This document shows positions 34,426-46,520 of a DNA stretch of 64,000 nt, piece by piece (the first letter of the stretch is position 1; each line of letters starts with the position of its first letter). The notes under the pieces are model-generated. The model was not told where the DNA came from. It did no database searches and saw only the letters and a program-made list of their open reading frames with translations. Both the position numbers and the translations under genes were made by a program. Source of the DNA: Citrus sinensis (lineage: Eukaryota; Streptophyta; Magnoliopsida; Sapindales; Rutaceae); assembly GCF_022201045.2 (NCBI RefSeq), contig NC_068564.1, positions 32,765,001 through 32,829,000 on the forward strand, written 5' to 3'.

Positions 34426-36814
34426 TGAGAATTTGATTTAGATATAATATAATATATCTAGCTAGGTGATTCTTTCTTTAATAGTGGATTATCTACTTTA
34501 CTAGTCTTTTTCTTTGTCCTAATTTCTAACCGAAATGACCACAATTGACTTGTAGCTAGATTGCCAAAATATTTGTTCGTAATTGACACCTTTTCTACCA
34601 ACTCATCAACCAATTAAACAATTTGGTAAACCTGTGATCTTAAAAGAGAAAAAAAAAAAAAAAAAAAGGAACCTTCGGGATAGAAAAGGAAAAAAGGAAA
34701 AAAAACGACAGACAAAAAAGAGATGTTTAAGGAACCTTCGGGATAGAAAAACCAAATTGAGGACAGACAAGAAGTACTTCGACAAATACATGACATAAGC
34801 CAAGCAGTATAAAACAAATTATTGAGCGAGCGTATAGCATACGTAGGACGTAGCAACCTCTTGAAAATGCAAGAACAGAACATGGTGCAAACAATGAGGG
34901 GTGGAATTTATCAATTTAATGGAGTATTGATGAAACATTATGTTTGAGAAACGTAGCCAAATTAACGGCAGGATGTAATTGCAGCTGCAAAATCAAACCA
35001 TATGATTGATTATCTTGGTCGTATACATCCACCACTAGACATGTCAACAAATGTACACTCCATCACCGCTAACATGGCCCGGTACCGACAACTTCATCTT
35101 GCTCAAGCCCCGTCCCCCGCCTACCAGAAGACTGTGGTCTGCGGGAGCATTGCCCAACTCTCATCACTGTAGTATATCCTTAATGAATTATAATTTTTTT
35201 CTTTACACAAATTTATCATTTACCTTAAATATTAAACTATTTATATTGAAATCATCAACATCCTGGTTGGCATGGCTGTGCGCTACCAAGGGTTTGCTTG
35301 GAATGTATTTTTGTTAATAGATAAAATTTTAATTAATTTTATTCTAGTTGGGTGAATTAGAGTTTACCCTAACTTTTGTTATAAATAGTCTAATCACTTA
35401 TAATATTGTACCTCTAAATTCTTACAAGTTTGTTGTAATTTTATTACTAATTATTTTTACTTAAGTATATGTTTAATTTAATTGATTACTTTCATTGAAG
35501 ATGAATAAACTTAGTGAAAAATAAACGGAACAGGTTCAAGAGACACAATTTTTAAACAGAAGTTAAACAAGTATTCTAATAATTAAATACTAACAAAATC
35601 ATATAATGAATCCAGTATAATAATTAAATTATTACTCGTTATTCTTTCACTTATTTAATATATTCATCTTATTAATATTCTATTTTTCTCATCTCTCATC
35701 TCTTTAATAACTATCTCCATTCTCTCTCCTGTATCGCCAAGTTCTCTACTTTATAATTTCAGAGAAGCCATGCATTGAATTTTGTTGAATCTCCAATTGT
35801 ACCCATCAAAATATCTTTCAAATGATATTCTTAAAGAACTATAAAAACTAAACAGGAGAAAACTAATAAACCAACATTTTTCAAATACAAATGCCAGTTT
35901 CTTATTTTATAAGTAAATTAATTTTGATACTTTTAACTATTCCATTTAAATATTTATAGTAGAGAGAAATGAGAAAATCTTAAAAGAGAAAAGAAAGAAG
36001 ATTAAACAGTAAAGAGAGGAGAGAGAAAAATATTAATGAAATTAATAACTCATGTCATCTAATCTTAACCTTTCCTTTCAATCTAATCTAATAATTGAAA
36101 ATTTGTATTTAAACATGTGTTTAAACAAATCAAATCAAATGGGATATGAACCCTTTACTTCCGCAGCAACACAAGATCTTGATTGATGCACTGGCCTGCC
36201 TTGCATCATCTTCAAATTCAAAATAAACCTACTTCATCTAGTTAGGGATTTGTCTATGTTATTTTTAGTTTTTGGGTGAAGAATCATTAAGTAATTAAAT
36301 AAATACTGTTATATAAATTGATGCCATTCTTTAAATGTAATTATTACGAATAATTTGATATCAGTTTGTGAGAATCTTATTAATAATTTGATCACACTAA
36401 ACTTTTGGGAACTCAAATGTTTTAATATTATATACAAATCAAATGTTAGCATGAGCTTTTACACTTCAGTTGTCAATAATAATTAGATTTATGCTTATTG
36501 CTTTTATTCAATTTTCTTCCAGTTTATTAAAGGGCCAAAGGCTCATGCTAAAATTTTGGACATATTCAATAAAGTCGGCTAGGAACGGGGCAGAGCCGCA
36601 AGGTGAGCTGTAGAAGACAGGTGTTATAATAACACGACTTAACTGGTTGACAAGCTTTTTACAGAAAATATAGTGAAAAACTCTAGTACTATTTACTATT
36701 TGTAAAGAGTCTAATGTTTACATTATGATTTATGATTGACCATCGGCTAACATAAAGGAGTAAAAATGTAGGGAAACCAAGATCCTTTCTTTGATAACCC
36801 ATCAATCGATATTT

Positions 36815-37929
36815 TTATGGTACGTTTAGTTTCCGTATTTGAGAATCGAAATCCAGAATCAAGAATTAAAATTGAAATCTGAATCATGAGACCCACTTTA
36901 ATTTAAAAATTAAGAAATCAAATTTCAAAATCAAAGTCATTAACAACATTTATTTCGTAAAATAAAATCAGAATAGTAGAACTCACTCCAATTTGAGAAT
37001 GAAAAATAGAAGATTAATTCTCAAGGGTGAGATGGAAATGAGTCCCCTCCATTACGAGGAATGACCATTCCCCCTCCCCCCAAAAAGAAATAATTATTAT
37101 CAATATACTTAATTAACATATTATTATCTCAATTATAATTAATTAATATATTATTACAATAATTACTAATAATTTTATTATTATTTAATATATTATTAAC
37201 AATAATTAATAATAATAATATTTGAATAAATAATCACTATAATTAAAATATAAAATAATAATTATAACAACAGTTCATTAAGTACTTTTTAATAATTTAT
37301 TACAATCTAATTCATTCCAATTTCAATTTCTAGACAAAGTAAACATATTGATTCTATTTTAGTAAACACATCATTAAATGGTATGTGTACTTGTGGGTTT
37401 GGGGAATGAGTATGAAACTCATGTTTACTTAGCAAAATGTAATTTGAAAATGGGAATAAAACGTGTGGGTCCCACACAATTTGAGAATAAAGAATAAATC
37501 TCATTCCCATGGGGGGGTTGGGAATGAAAATGTGAAAATAAAAATGAAACATATATTTACTTTTCTATCATTCTAATTTGTTCATATTTCCTAAATTACC
37601 CTTATTAAATTTTATTAACTTTATTATTTTAATTATTATTAATTACTGTTAATATTATTTTTAATAATAATAATAATAATAACAACAACAATAATGATAA
37701 TATTGTTAATAATGATAAATTAATTATTTTTATTAATTATTAATACTATAAGTATTTTGGTAAATTGATTCTCATTTCCATTTATTTTGCCAAGTAAATA
37801 CATTAATGGCATTCCAGCACATTCTCATTCCCATTTATTTTTATCAAGTAAACATTGAAATCTCATTACCATTCCCAGCCCATTCCCATTCCACCACATT
37901 CTCATTTCCAAAAAGTAAACACACCATAA
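36815..37929. mobile_element. Non-autonomous TIR element, about 1.1 kb
   Basis: Starts ttatggtacgtttagttt and ends aaagtaaacacaccataa. The reverse complement of the end matches the start at 15 of 18 positions. The interior is rich in attcccatt / aatgggaatg phrases in both orientations and has no coding region. A related short element is at 41,579-41,849. The superfamily is uncertain; a TWA target site would fit PIF/Harbinger. Confidence 0.6.
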
Positions 37930-39347
37930 ATTCTAACTCCTAATTTACAAGTAAAATCCTATTTATATAGGCTAAGCCCTAAAATTAAGCAACACAATCC
38001 AATCAACTTTTAATAGAAAAGAATATGTACTCCTAATAAGTAACACATAACCCAATCGAACAAGAAAACTATATTAGGAAGCCCAATGTATATATATGAT
38101 TAGAACAGCTAGCAAATATTGATTTAAAATAAATATAATCTCAAATTCCTATAATCCTAAATAAACAATTCTTGATTATTTTCAGATGCATCACTTAGTT
38201 TTGAGTAGGAGACTTTGATGATGAATTATCAAACTATCAAATAATCAAAGTGATATCTCCCTATATTCTGCTGCTTCTCCCGCTCTTGAAATTCCTTTTC
38301 CTTTTTTTTTCCCTTCCTCTTTAATTGGTTCTACATCAATTTGCTATCAGAAGCCAAACTCTTATTCATACACTTCCACAGATAAAACAGCCTCCAGAGT
38401 ATAAGATGATAGATTGTGCATGCTGGTTACCACTTATAATTAAGGCAGTAGATCATTATGAAGCTAAAACATATCTGGTCATCCTCAAGAGACCTAGGAA
38501 GCCACTGTGTGGCCAATTTATTCATCATAAACATTTTAGGACTTCAAGGAAGAGTTAAAAGAATCAAGATGGGCAGCAAACTAAACTAGTATTAAACAAG
38601 CAACCCCATATTGAGAGACAAAAGAAAGTGCAAATATAGGAAAGCTTAAAACTGTAACTTATCAAGCTACTATAAGTGTGCTACAATTTATTACTGAATC
38701 CTCGAGCCAAAATGACAACGCAACTATTTAGTTCTCCCAGATTGAATAAAATGAGTTCCTCCTACACAATCAAACCAAGATATCAGTAGTCTGCTATTCC
38801 AGCAGAGCTTAATGGGAAACACCTGGAAAAAACCAGCTTTGAGGAGTAAAACCCCCATCTTTGACAGCAAACAGGTGCATTAAAAAATTGAATTCTTGAT
38901 ACAGAACCACATGCAACCATATTTGTCCCATGGCATATACCTTCACTTCAAATTCTAGACAATTTATCAACATGTACTACTTCAAAGAAGAATCCCATTC
39001 TAATCCTGTCAAATAAAGGCTCTATCTTATTCATTATTTTCGAATTCCAATCAAACTGTTTAGATCTTCCTACTTGTTGTAGCTAAATTACAAACAACAT
39101 AACTAAATTATAATAACTCCCATTTCGACACTTATCCTGGTAATTTCGCTTCATAAATATAAAACATAATTGATCTTTCATTCTCAAGACAAAATTCACT
39201 CTTATCTTATTTTTTAAGAAAAAAATTTAAACAAATATTAGGCAATTCTTTATATTTGGAAGATCTTGATACTATACATTGCCAATTTGCCATTAACTAA
39301 ATCAAATTGCATATAACAATTACTCATAAACAAAAAACTCAAAAAAC

Positions 39348-39839
39348 TTACAAAAATCTGTCAAAGGTTGTCGGAGTCCGACAAGTCGGACACGCAGCGA
39401 CTTTAAGCAGCCACGTATCCAAACACTTCCTATGAAAAACATGGCCACAGCCCACGAGCTTCCTACACCACTGCCCTTGTTTAAATCCTTCCAAACAAAC
39501 CACGCACTCAGATTCAAACCCCGGCTGGGATTCGTTTCTCTTGGAAATTTTGAACTGGGATAAGCTTTTCAGTTCTTTGGGCGACAACCCATCTGAGTGA
39601 CAGGCTCCGCGGTGGCGGTCGTGGTGGCGGTTGAGAGACGTAAAGAGGATAGGGAGGAGTAGGAAAGCAACCAGGCCGAGAAGAAGGAAGAACATCGAGG
39701 TTATTAGAGTCATTATTATCACCTTGAGAAGGATTGGGAGGATTTTCGGATTTGGTTTCGGCGGCAGCGGGGGAGAATCATGGCGGTGGTGGATGTCGAC
39801 GTCGTCGTCGTAGTGTTGGTATCGTTGCGGCGGAGGCAT
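39348..39839 (-). CDS. RING-H2 finger E3 ubiquitin ligase, ATL type
   Basis: Intronless, 163 aa from the first in-frame ATG at 39839 (MPPPQRYQHYDDD). A proline-rich and acidic N-terminus is followed by one long hydrophobic segment (about 33-68). Next is the GLSPKELKSL stretch, equivalent to the GLD region of ATL proteins. A C-terminal RING-H2 follows: C112, C115, C131, H133, H136, C139, C150, C153, with W143 two residues after the DT of KCLDTWL. The architecture (one TM, GLD, RING-H2, no intron) is that of the plant ATL family: membrane-anchored E3 ligases that recruit E2 enzymes, often in defence or stress responses. The RING lies only 10 residues from the C-terminus, so the substrate-binding tail of longer ATLs is absent. 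The individual subgroup is not assigned. Confidence 0.92.
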   Translation of the reverse strand: MPPPQRYQHYDDDVDIHHRHDSPPLPPKPNPKILPILLKVIIMTLITSMFFLLLGLVAFLLLPILFTSLNRHHDRHRGACHSDGLSPKELKSLSQFKISKRNESQPGFESECVVCLEGFKQGQWCRKLVGCGHVFHRKCLDTWLLKVAACPTCRTPTTFDRFL

Positions 39840-42800
39840 GGCGGCAGATAAGGTGTTTGATGAAACGCGTGAATGAAGAAGAATCGAATATTCCCGTAAA
39901 GAGATGTCGGATGCCAACAAAAGAGAGAAATTTCTTAATTTGGACACTCGACGGGAGAGCGGTGAATAAAAACAGGAAGCAAGTCAAAGATCAAATCAAA
40001 ACTTCCGACGCTTTACGTTCGTGGTTTGTGGTTGTGGACCACAGGTTTATAACCTTTTATATGGCGGTTTCGATATTTTCATTAATCAATTATTTCTTTA
40101 TTTATATATATATTATCGTTTTGGATAACAATTTTGATAATTTCAAAATAAATTAATAAAAATAAATATATCAAATATATATATATATAAATAAAAGCGT
40201 GGGAATCGCGATTAATATTCTATTACAAGCTGGTTCAGATGTAAGGAGTATTATTATTTTGATCTGCCAAAACTCCATTTTGATTTGACAATTTAGATTT
40301 TTTTTATTTATACGAATTTAGAAAGTTGTTGAATTAGTGATTAAATGTTATTTATTTATCCTGTTCATTGGATTAATAGATGAATAATTAAGAATTTGCT
40401 TCTGATATAAAGAGAATAATTCATTAATTCTAGGTATTATACGCAATCGATTTGTGCTCCATTATTTATATGAATTAGCTTTTTTCTTTCTTGGTTGGAA
40501 ATTTATTGAAAGAGTCCAAACCTATGATCAATTAAAGAAAGTGGCTCAATTTTTCTTGATACTTATTTTTATTTTAAAAGCAAATAAATGGTATTTCAAA
40601 CATAAATATCTCTAATAAATTTGTCAAGTCAAATAAAGTGAATTGCGTATTAGCCACTCATGGATTAGTTACTTGACATATGGATTGCCTGTCGATTATC
40701 CATCAATAATCGACTCCGTACATGTGGACCACTAGAATTTTAAAGTTATTTTAATTTTTTTTTAGTCTCTTTTCTCATCCTCCAAATCACATTATTTCTT
40801 TGGTCGAATTGTTACAATTGCTGAAGTGTTCTTTCCACCAAACCCCAAATTGTCATGTTACATTAAATATATCATCACTAATAGTTATAGTTAACATTGA
40901 TGGTTGTTGTCCTAAGTAGATATTAGGAAATCGACATGACAATTATTTAGTAAGTTTTTAAGGAATAAACTAAGGCGTGCATTTCGTGTTTTGGTTTGGT
41001 TTGGTTTTTATGGGTTTCGGTTTGGGTTATAATTTGTTCGGTTTTGAAAATTCAACATAAATAAATTCAAAAGTTAGTTTGATGCATGTTCAAATTCGGT
41101 TCGGTTTGAGTTTGAGTTATAATTTTGGGTCAAAATTTGGTTTGAGTTGAAATTTGAAGGAAATTGGAGTTTTTATTAGATTTTTTTTTTTATTTGAATG
41201 TAATCCGATCGGGTCAATGTTCGGTCTGGTTTTAACACGACTGAATCCAAATCCAATTGATTTTTAATTCTCAACCAAATCAATTTTTAGAATCAAATCG
41301 AACCAAACTAAAAACCGAATTAAATTTTAGGTGTGGTTTGTTTCGGGTCAACTTCAACTAAATTCTTAACTCTTAAAATATACCTTGTCAATTGTAGGGA
41401 ATGGATAACGATCGACATTTACACTTTAACATTAAAAAAAAATCATATTTTGAGTATTATTTTAAGAAATGATCTAATGTATAAGGTATGAATTGAAAGT
41501 TTCATTTATTGCAAATTTGAAGAGTACATGTTCCGTCTTTATTTGTCTAAATATCAAATTGAGAACTTACAAGAATAATGGTGTGTTTATTTGTGGGATT
41601 GGAGAATCGAATTGTAGAATGAGAATGACTGATGATATTTACTTGTTAAAATAAAAGGGAGAATGAGAATGATAATAATCAACTAAGTGCATTTTAGTAA
41701 CTTAAAATAATTTATCTGATTCTTAAACAAAATAAACACATAAATGGGAACAACAACTCATTTCAATTATAATTTTTACAGTTCAAGTATATAACATATT
41801 TTAATTTTAATTTCAGTCTATTCCAATTACCAATTGATAAAACGCACCATAAATGTAATGTTGAATATCACGTTAATTTTATCATTAGTACTATGTTGTG
41901 GGCCTATGAACAAACTGATTTATGAGTGTAAAAACATGTTATTATAGAATAGAGTAATGCTATGCTGTTAGAACACGTGAGTAAAGAACATCAAACTTAG
42001 TAATATAAAAATGAAACATAAAAAACTTTAAAGAATTATGAACATTACGAATAAGATTAAAGTGCCAATTTTGACATTATGAATTAAATATCCTAAACTC
42101 ACAAAATTGACTAAATGAGGGGTGCGGGTTATCTATTAAACCTTATATTTTATTTACTTTTACATTACAAATGTACTTATATCTACAATTAAAATTTATC
42201 AAATCCTCCAGATAACTTTGTGATGATGCAATAAAAAAATATTTGGGTGTGTAATGATTTAAACCCCTTCCATGAGAAGGGAAGTAGTTAATCACTCAAG
42301 GAAACAATTATAAAGGCACACACATGTATATGTATGATAATTTAAAGTACACTGAAAGGAATCCCAATATATATGCATGGCAAAAAGTTTCGGTCCAAAT
42401 TTCGGCTCGATTGACTCGATTAGAATTTTTCAGGTTTTGACCTAAATTTAAAGATTTTGGGTTGGGCTCGGGCCTAAATATGAGGGTCCGATTAAATTTT
42501 AGGTCAGAGTTTGGGCCCTAACTATCCTAACTTGACTCAAAATTTAAAATAAAATATAAAAATATGATTTTATTTGTATCATTTTATAAGACATGATTTT
42601 GGATTATGTTTATTTTGTTATTTATAAAACTATATGGTTGAGAACTTAAGTAATTTTTATGTTTAAGTTAAATTTTAATATATAAGAGAGGTTATATTAA
42701 ATTTTAATATATAAGAGAGGTTTTATCCATTAAATTACTTAAATATTAAAAAAATTCTTAAAAATTAAGGAATTCGGACTTGGACAAAAACCCAACCCAA

Positions 42801-43769
42801 CACTGACCCAAAATTTAAATAATCAAGTTTTTTTCTAGGTCGGACCTTTTATTTTTGTGATCAGTCGGGCTTGAGCTCACGCTTGACCCAACAAATTGCC
42901 ATCCTTACTAATATATGAGTTTTAATTGATATAATATTCATCCATTAGATGATAGAATAATAAATTTATAAAATATAAAATTCACTATGTAATAAATGAG
43001 TGATTCATTGAGTAGCGACTAAGTTACAATTTAAATATTGAGATCTCTAATGTTACTTTAATTTAAAAGATTTCCTATCCATCCTAACATCACATTCCAT
43101 GTTATCCATTGATCAAGTGTATGTTGATAATTATTAATTAATAACAAAATCAGTTAATACTATAAATACACATGGAAATAAATGATTTACAGGAATTAGG
43201 ATATAAACAAACATTCCAGATTAGTAAACATAACGTTATTAATAAAGGAAATAGGGATGCCACTATTCTATTACACTCCTAATCTGACACTTGGTAATAG
43301 AATTTATATTTATTTTAATAGTGAAATAACTAAGCTTATTTCCGAATTTTTTATTTCAACCGTTCGATATTATTAAATGTTAAGATTGATTTAGCCAAGA
43401 AAGTTGTAGCTGACTAAAGAAATCTCAACCTTTAATTGTATCTAATAGTTGAAAAAAATCTCGGATAATAAGCTTAATCTGGGTGACCAATTGAGAAAAT
43501 TATATAAATTTATTTTCTAACAAAGACATACTCACTTTGTTAAATTAAAAATACTATTAAAATATAAAAAATATATAAAATTTATTTTCTCTAAAACCAC
43601 CAAGATGGTGGGGGTTAGGCTAGAACCCTATTTGTAATATAGATCATAAAATATATAGAGAGGGACATAACTGAATACCTCCAAGTTTAAGAGAAGAAAT
43701 AAGAAAAATACACAAAAACACACTAAGAAGAAAAGATAATAAAGTAGTAAAAGCAAAATGATAGGTAAA
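39840..43769. other. Spacer with decayed repeats
   Basis: The first ~200 bases should be the ATL 5' UTR/promoter. Further on there is AT-rich sequence, a 'ggtttggtttgg/ggttcggtttg' repeat stretch (about 40,985-41,345), a small TIR element (41,579-41,849), a probable hAT-like remnant running from about 42,380 (ggcaaaaagtttcgg) to 42,906 (aaattgccatcctta), and a 29-bp direct duplication at about 42,670-42,725. No gene. Confidence 0.5.
41579..41849. mobile_element. Small TIR element (MITE), about 271 bp
   Basis: Begins tggtgtgtttatttgtggg and ends caattgataaaacgcacca, an imperfect inverted pair. Flanked by TAA on both sides (41,576-41,578 and 41,850-41,852), a PIF/Harbinger-type 3-bp target duplication. 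The ends resemble those of the 1.1-kb element at 36,815-37,929. Confidence 0.6.
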
Positions 43770-44220
43770 ATCTAACGCCTAACATGAGGTACTTGCTATG
43801 CTTACAAATAAGTAATCCTAGATAAGCCGACAGGAAAGCTTGAGGACTCAAAAAACACTGATGAACCCGATGAGTGCAAGCCCAGTTAGCCATAAAATCA
43901 GGTGTGGAGATAGCCTCCCGAAGAACATGCCTGACCAAGACGGAAACGGCAGAAGACATAATGCGGAATTGACCCAAAGTACAAACATATTCCCATCGCA
44001 CAAGAGCCATGAGAATTAATCCACGAGACTAGGGTGGCCGAATCAGACTCTACTTCAAGCACAGAGTAACCAAACTGAGTAGCAAGCTCCAAACACTCAC
44101 AAATGGCCATTGGCTTAGCATAAAGGATTGGCTTGTGTCAAAGAAAAGAACTAAAAGCAGCTAAGACCACACCCGATGATCACAAAAAACCATCCACAGT
44201 TAGCTTCACCATCTTAGGTA
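43770..44220 (-). pseudogene. LINE-type RNase H-like (RVT_3) domain remnant
   Basis: Minus-strand frames read MAICECLELATQFGYSVLEV with ESDSATLVSWINSHG, then in another frame VSVLVRHVLREAISTPDFMA and NWACTHRVHQC. This is the plant RNase H-like domain typical of non-LTR retrotransposons (E(A)..L..A..G...E.D......V..I, and REAN..AD.LA). A frame change in the middle and stops upstream show it is dead. The rest of the element is not recognisable. Confidence 0.75.
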
Positions 44221-44886
44221 GTGGTCGCAACAAGGAAATTTATCTAATTGGCTTCCCGGTCAGCTCAATAGTTCTCAACTCCTCTGCAATCTAAGAGCCT
44301 AAAACCCCTTGTAATTAGGATGGTTTAAAAACAAAGGCAGAACTAACAACCCTAAATTCTAAAACCACCCTATAAGTAATCAGGTCAATAAAGAATGCCA
44401 ATGAGTCGAACTTGAAGACATTACAAACCCTTCAAACATGCCACAAAAATAAAGTAAGAAAGAATAACATAAATATGACTCATAGAAGGAGTACTTTGCC
44501 GCCAATGAACAAGCAAAGCATCAATAGTCAATACATTGAACATTATTTTTTCTTTGTTAGTAGCATCCCCACACAACTTAACAGGGTATCCGCATTAAAA
44601 AAAATTGATAATAGTTCATTACTAATTCCTTCCTTTGTCCGTGACATTTTTTTTTTCCCAGATTAACATACATACATGAAATACATGGCATGTCGTCTGA
44701 GAATTATTGTTGGGAACCACTTAGCGTTTAAAATTTATGTATATACGACTTATACTATTGTTTTATATACAAAATAATCAAGAACTAAAAGCTTCGTGTA
44801 TTTTGCATTAAACAAAAAAAAAAAAAAATTAATCAAACAACTGAAGTCATGATGCAGAAGAGCATTTTGATTATGGTGGCCAACAG

Positions 44887-45232
44887 TTAATTTTTCTGCC
44901 ACCGCATGCTTTGGTAATAAAGGCCAAGGTGTGATGCAGAGGCGGCAGGTGATGCTTTATGGAACAATGGCGCCGTGTGGGGAAAAATGTTAAGGCATAA
45001 GTGCACAGAGGCAAGAAATGCTGCGCCACATCCATGGACAGGCAATAACGTAAATGTGAAGATTGTTGATCATTGCTCAGGCTGCCCGTCGACCATAGAT
45101 CTCTCGAGAGAAGCCTTCACTCAGATTGCCAATCCAGTGTCAGGAATTATCAACATTGACTACCACGGGCCAGTAACTTACTCGCGCATCTTCGGTCGCC
45201 CTTCCCTTGATTATCTGCAATTTTATGTTTAG
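44887..45232 (+). pseudogene. EG45-domain (p12-type) pseudogene, array member A
   Basis: It aligns with exon 2 of the intact gene at 48.4-49.2 kb: TACFGNKGQGVM, then after a frameshift near 44,936 AGDALWNNGAV, HKCTEARNAAPHP, VKIVDHCSGCPSTIDLS and REAFTQIANPVSGIINI. Two of the six cysteines conserved in the family are tryptophan (AVW for AVC, HPW for HPC). The reading continues to a stop at 45,230-45,232 instead of splicing to the 7-nt last exon. No signal-peptide exon was found upstream. Frameshift, missing exon 1 and lost cysteines together indicate a pseudogene. Confidence 0.8.
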
Positions 45233-46269
45233 TGCAATGCTTTTGTAGCTTCTATTCACCATGACCCCAACTTATGTGCGCAGGTGTTTTTCATCATTGG
45301 AATTTTATTTTCCCCCTGTTTATGCACAGTTCATTTTTTTTTTTGAGTTGCTATGTTAATAAGCCCTATTAAGACTCCAATCTAGTTACTAATCTGGTTC
45401 AAAATGATGAAAATTTTTGAATCATTCAATTGTGCATACATGTTAATTGTTTGAACAGATCGATTATTTATCGTCATCATCATAAATAACTAACGTCATC
45501 ATCATTATTATGATGAGGGAGATAGGCATGTAAAAATAATATATATAGATTAGTATTTTTACATTTTTTAAACCGATCTATGGCACATTAAGTTGTATGG
45601 GTGAGTTTGTACGTATCACTATTATAGTATCATCATTACTTTTACACTTCAAATTTACATTTCGTCGGATAAAGCTACAGTAGAGAAGATTGATATGAGC
45701 TATGAGATATTCGTGTTTCTGGTATTTTACATGCTATATTTCACGGGTAATTAGACTGATAGTTAATTTGCTTTCTATACTTTCACCAATACTTAAGCCA
45801 CCGCCTAGCAATGCTCATGTCGTAGCTTCTGCGGCTACGACAAACCTCCAGACTCCGGCTAGGGAAAAGGATCTGTGATTGTCCATGCCTTAGCCGTCGG
45901 TTCCATATGATGTTTATACATAGAATCAGGTCCTTGTAAAGGGGCGGAGTCAGGTGCTCTCATTGCTTCTATTACTGGTTATTAGACTGATGGTTAATTT
46001 GTCTTCATGAGCTATGAGATATTCGAGTCTCTGCCAATATCTCTTCTTCAAATGAGAGTAAATTAACCAAAATTGACAATAAAAACGACCCACCAAAATC
46101 AATCTAGACTTGGCTCAAAATGAATTAGACTACGGTACAACAATTAAGATTGATTCAGGAGAAGAGTTCAGGCTGACAAGGCCAGCCTCCCTGCTAAGGA
46201 AGCTCATACGTGCAATGTGGTTAGCAAAGCAGAGGACCATAGCAGCAGCAGCATTCGGTTACAAATTGA

Positions 46270-46520
46270 TGACATGGCTTGTCAGTTGTCACCTGGTGGT
46301 TATGTAATCACTTGTACATAGTTAGCTTAAGCTATTGTGATTAGTTAAATTAGTAGTTAATTAGCTATAGTTGGTTACAACAATTGATCTGAGCTTCAGC
46401 TTTGTATATAAAGGAACCTCTTGTACATATCATTTGGTTGTTGATGAATAAAATGATGTTCTAGAGAATTCTCAGATCCAGTTCTTATTTTCCTTCAATT
46501 TTCTCACTGCTTTCTTAGCT
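46270..46520 (+). mobile_element. Possible Copia-type LTR fragment
   Basis: Contains a TATA-like tatataaagg about 40 bp upstream of gatgaataaaatgatg, with repetitive ttagttaattagcta phrases before it. That layout is common in short plant Copia LTRs. No primer-binding site, partner LTR or target duplication was found, so this is only a candidate. Confidence 0.25.

Larger units (their letters stand above)
33744..39347. other. Long spacer, no recognised gene
   Basis: AT-rich. Contains poly-T runs (33,885-33,904), a (TAATA)n tract (34,398-34,425), an imperfect direct duplication of ggaaccttcgggatagaaaa (34,668-34,687 and 34,731-34,750) and a TIR element (36,815-37,929). The remaining open frames, including 35,051-35,317 and 38,325-38,558, show no family resemblance. 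Confidence 0.5.

Noticed and set aside
35051..35317. 88-codon open frame
   Set aside because: No recognisable domain, ends in AT-rich sequence and has no splice or promoter context.
39348..39947. 199-residue ATL protein
   Set aside because: The extra N-terminal 36 codons begin with GTG; the first ATG is at 39839.
46110..46307. 65-codon frame next to the LTR-like fragment
   Set aside because: No match to gag, pol or any family I know; probably chance.
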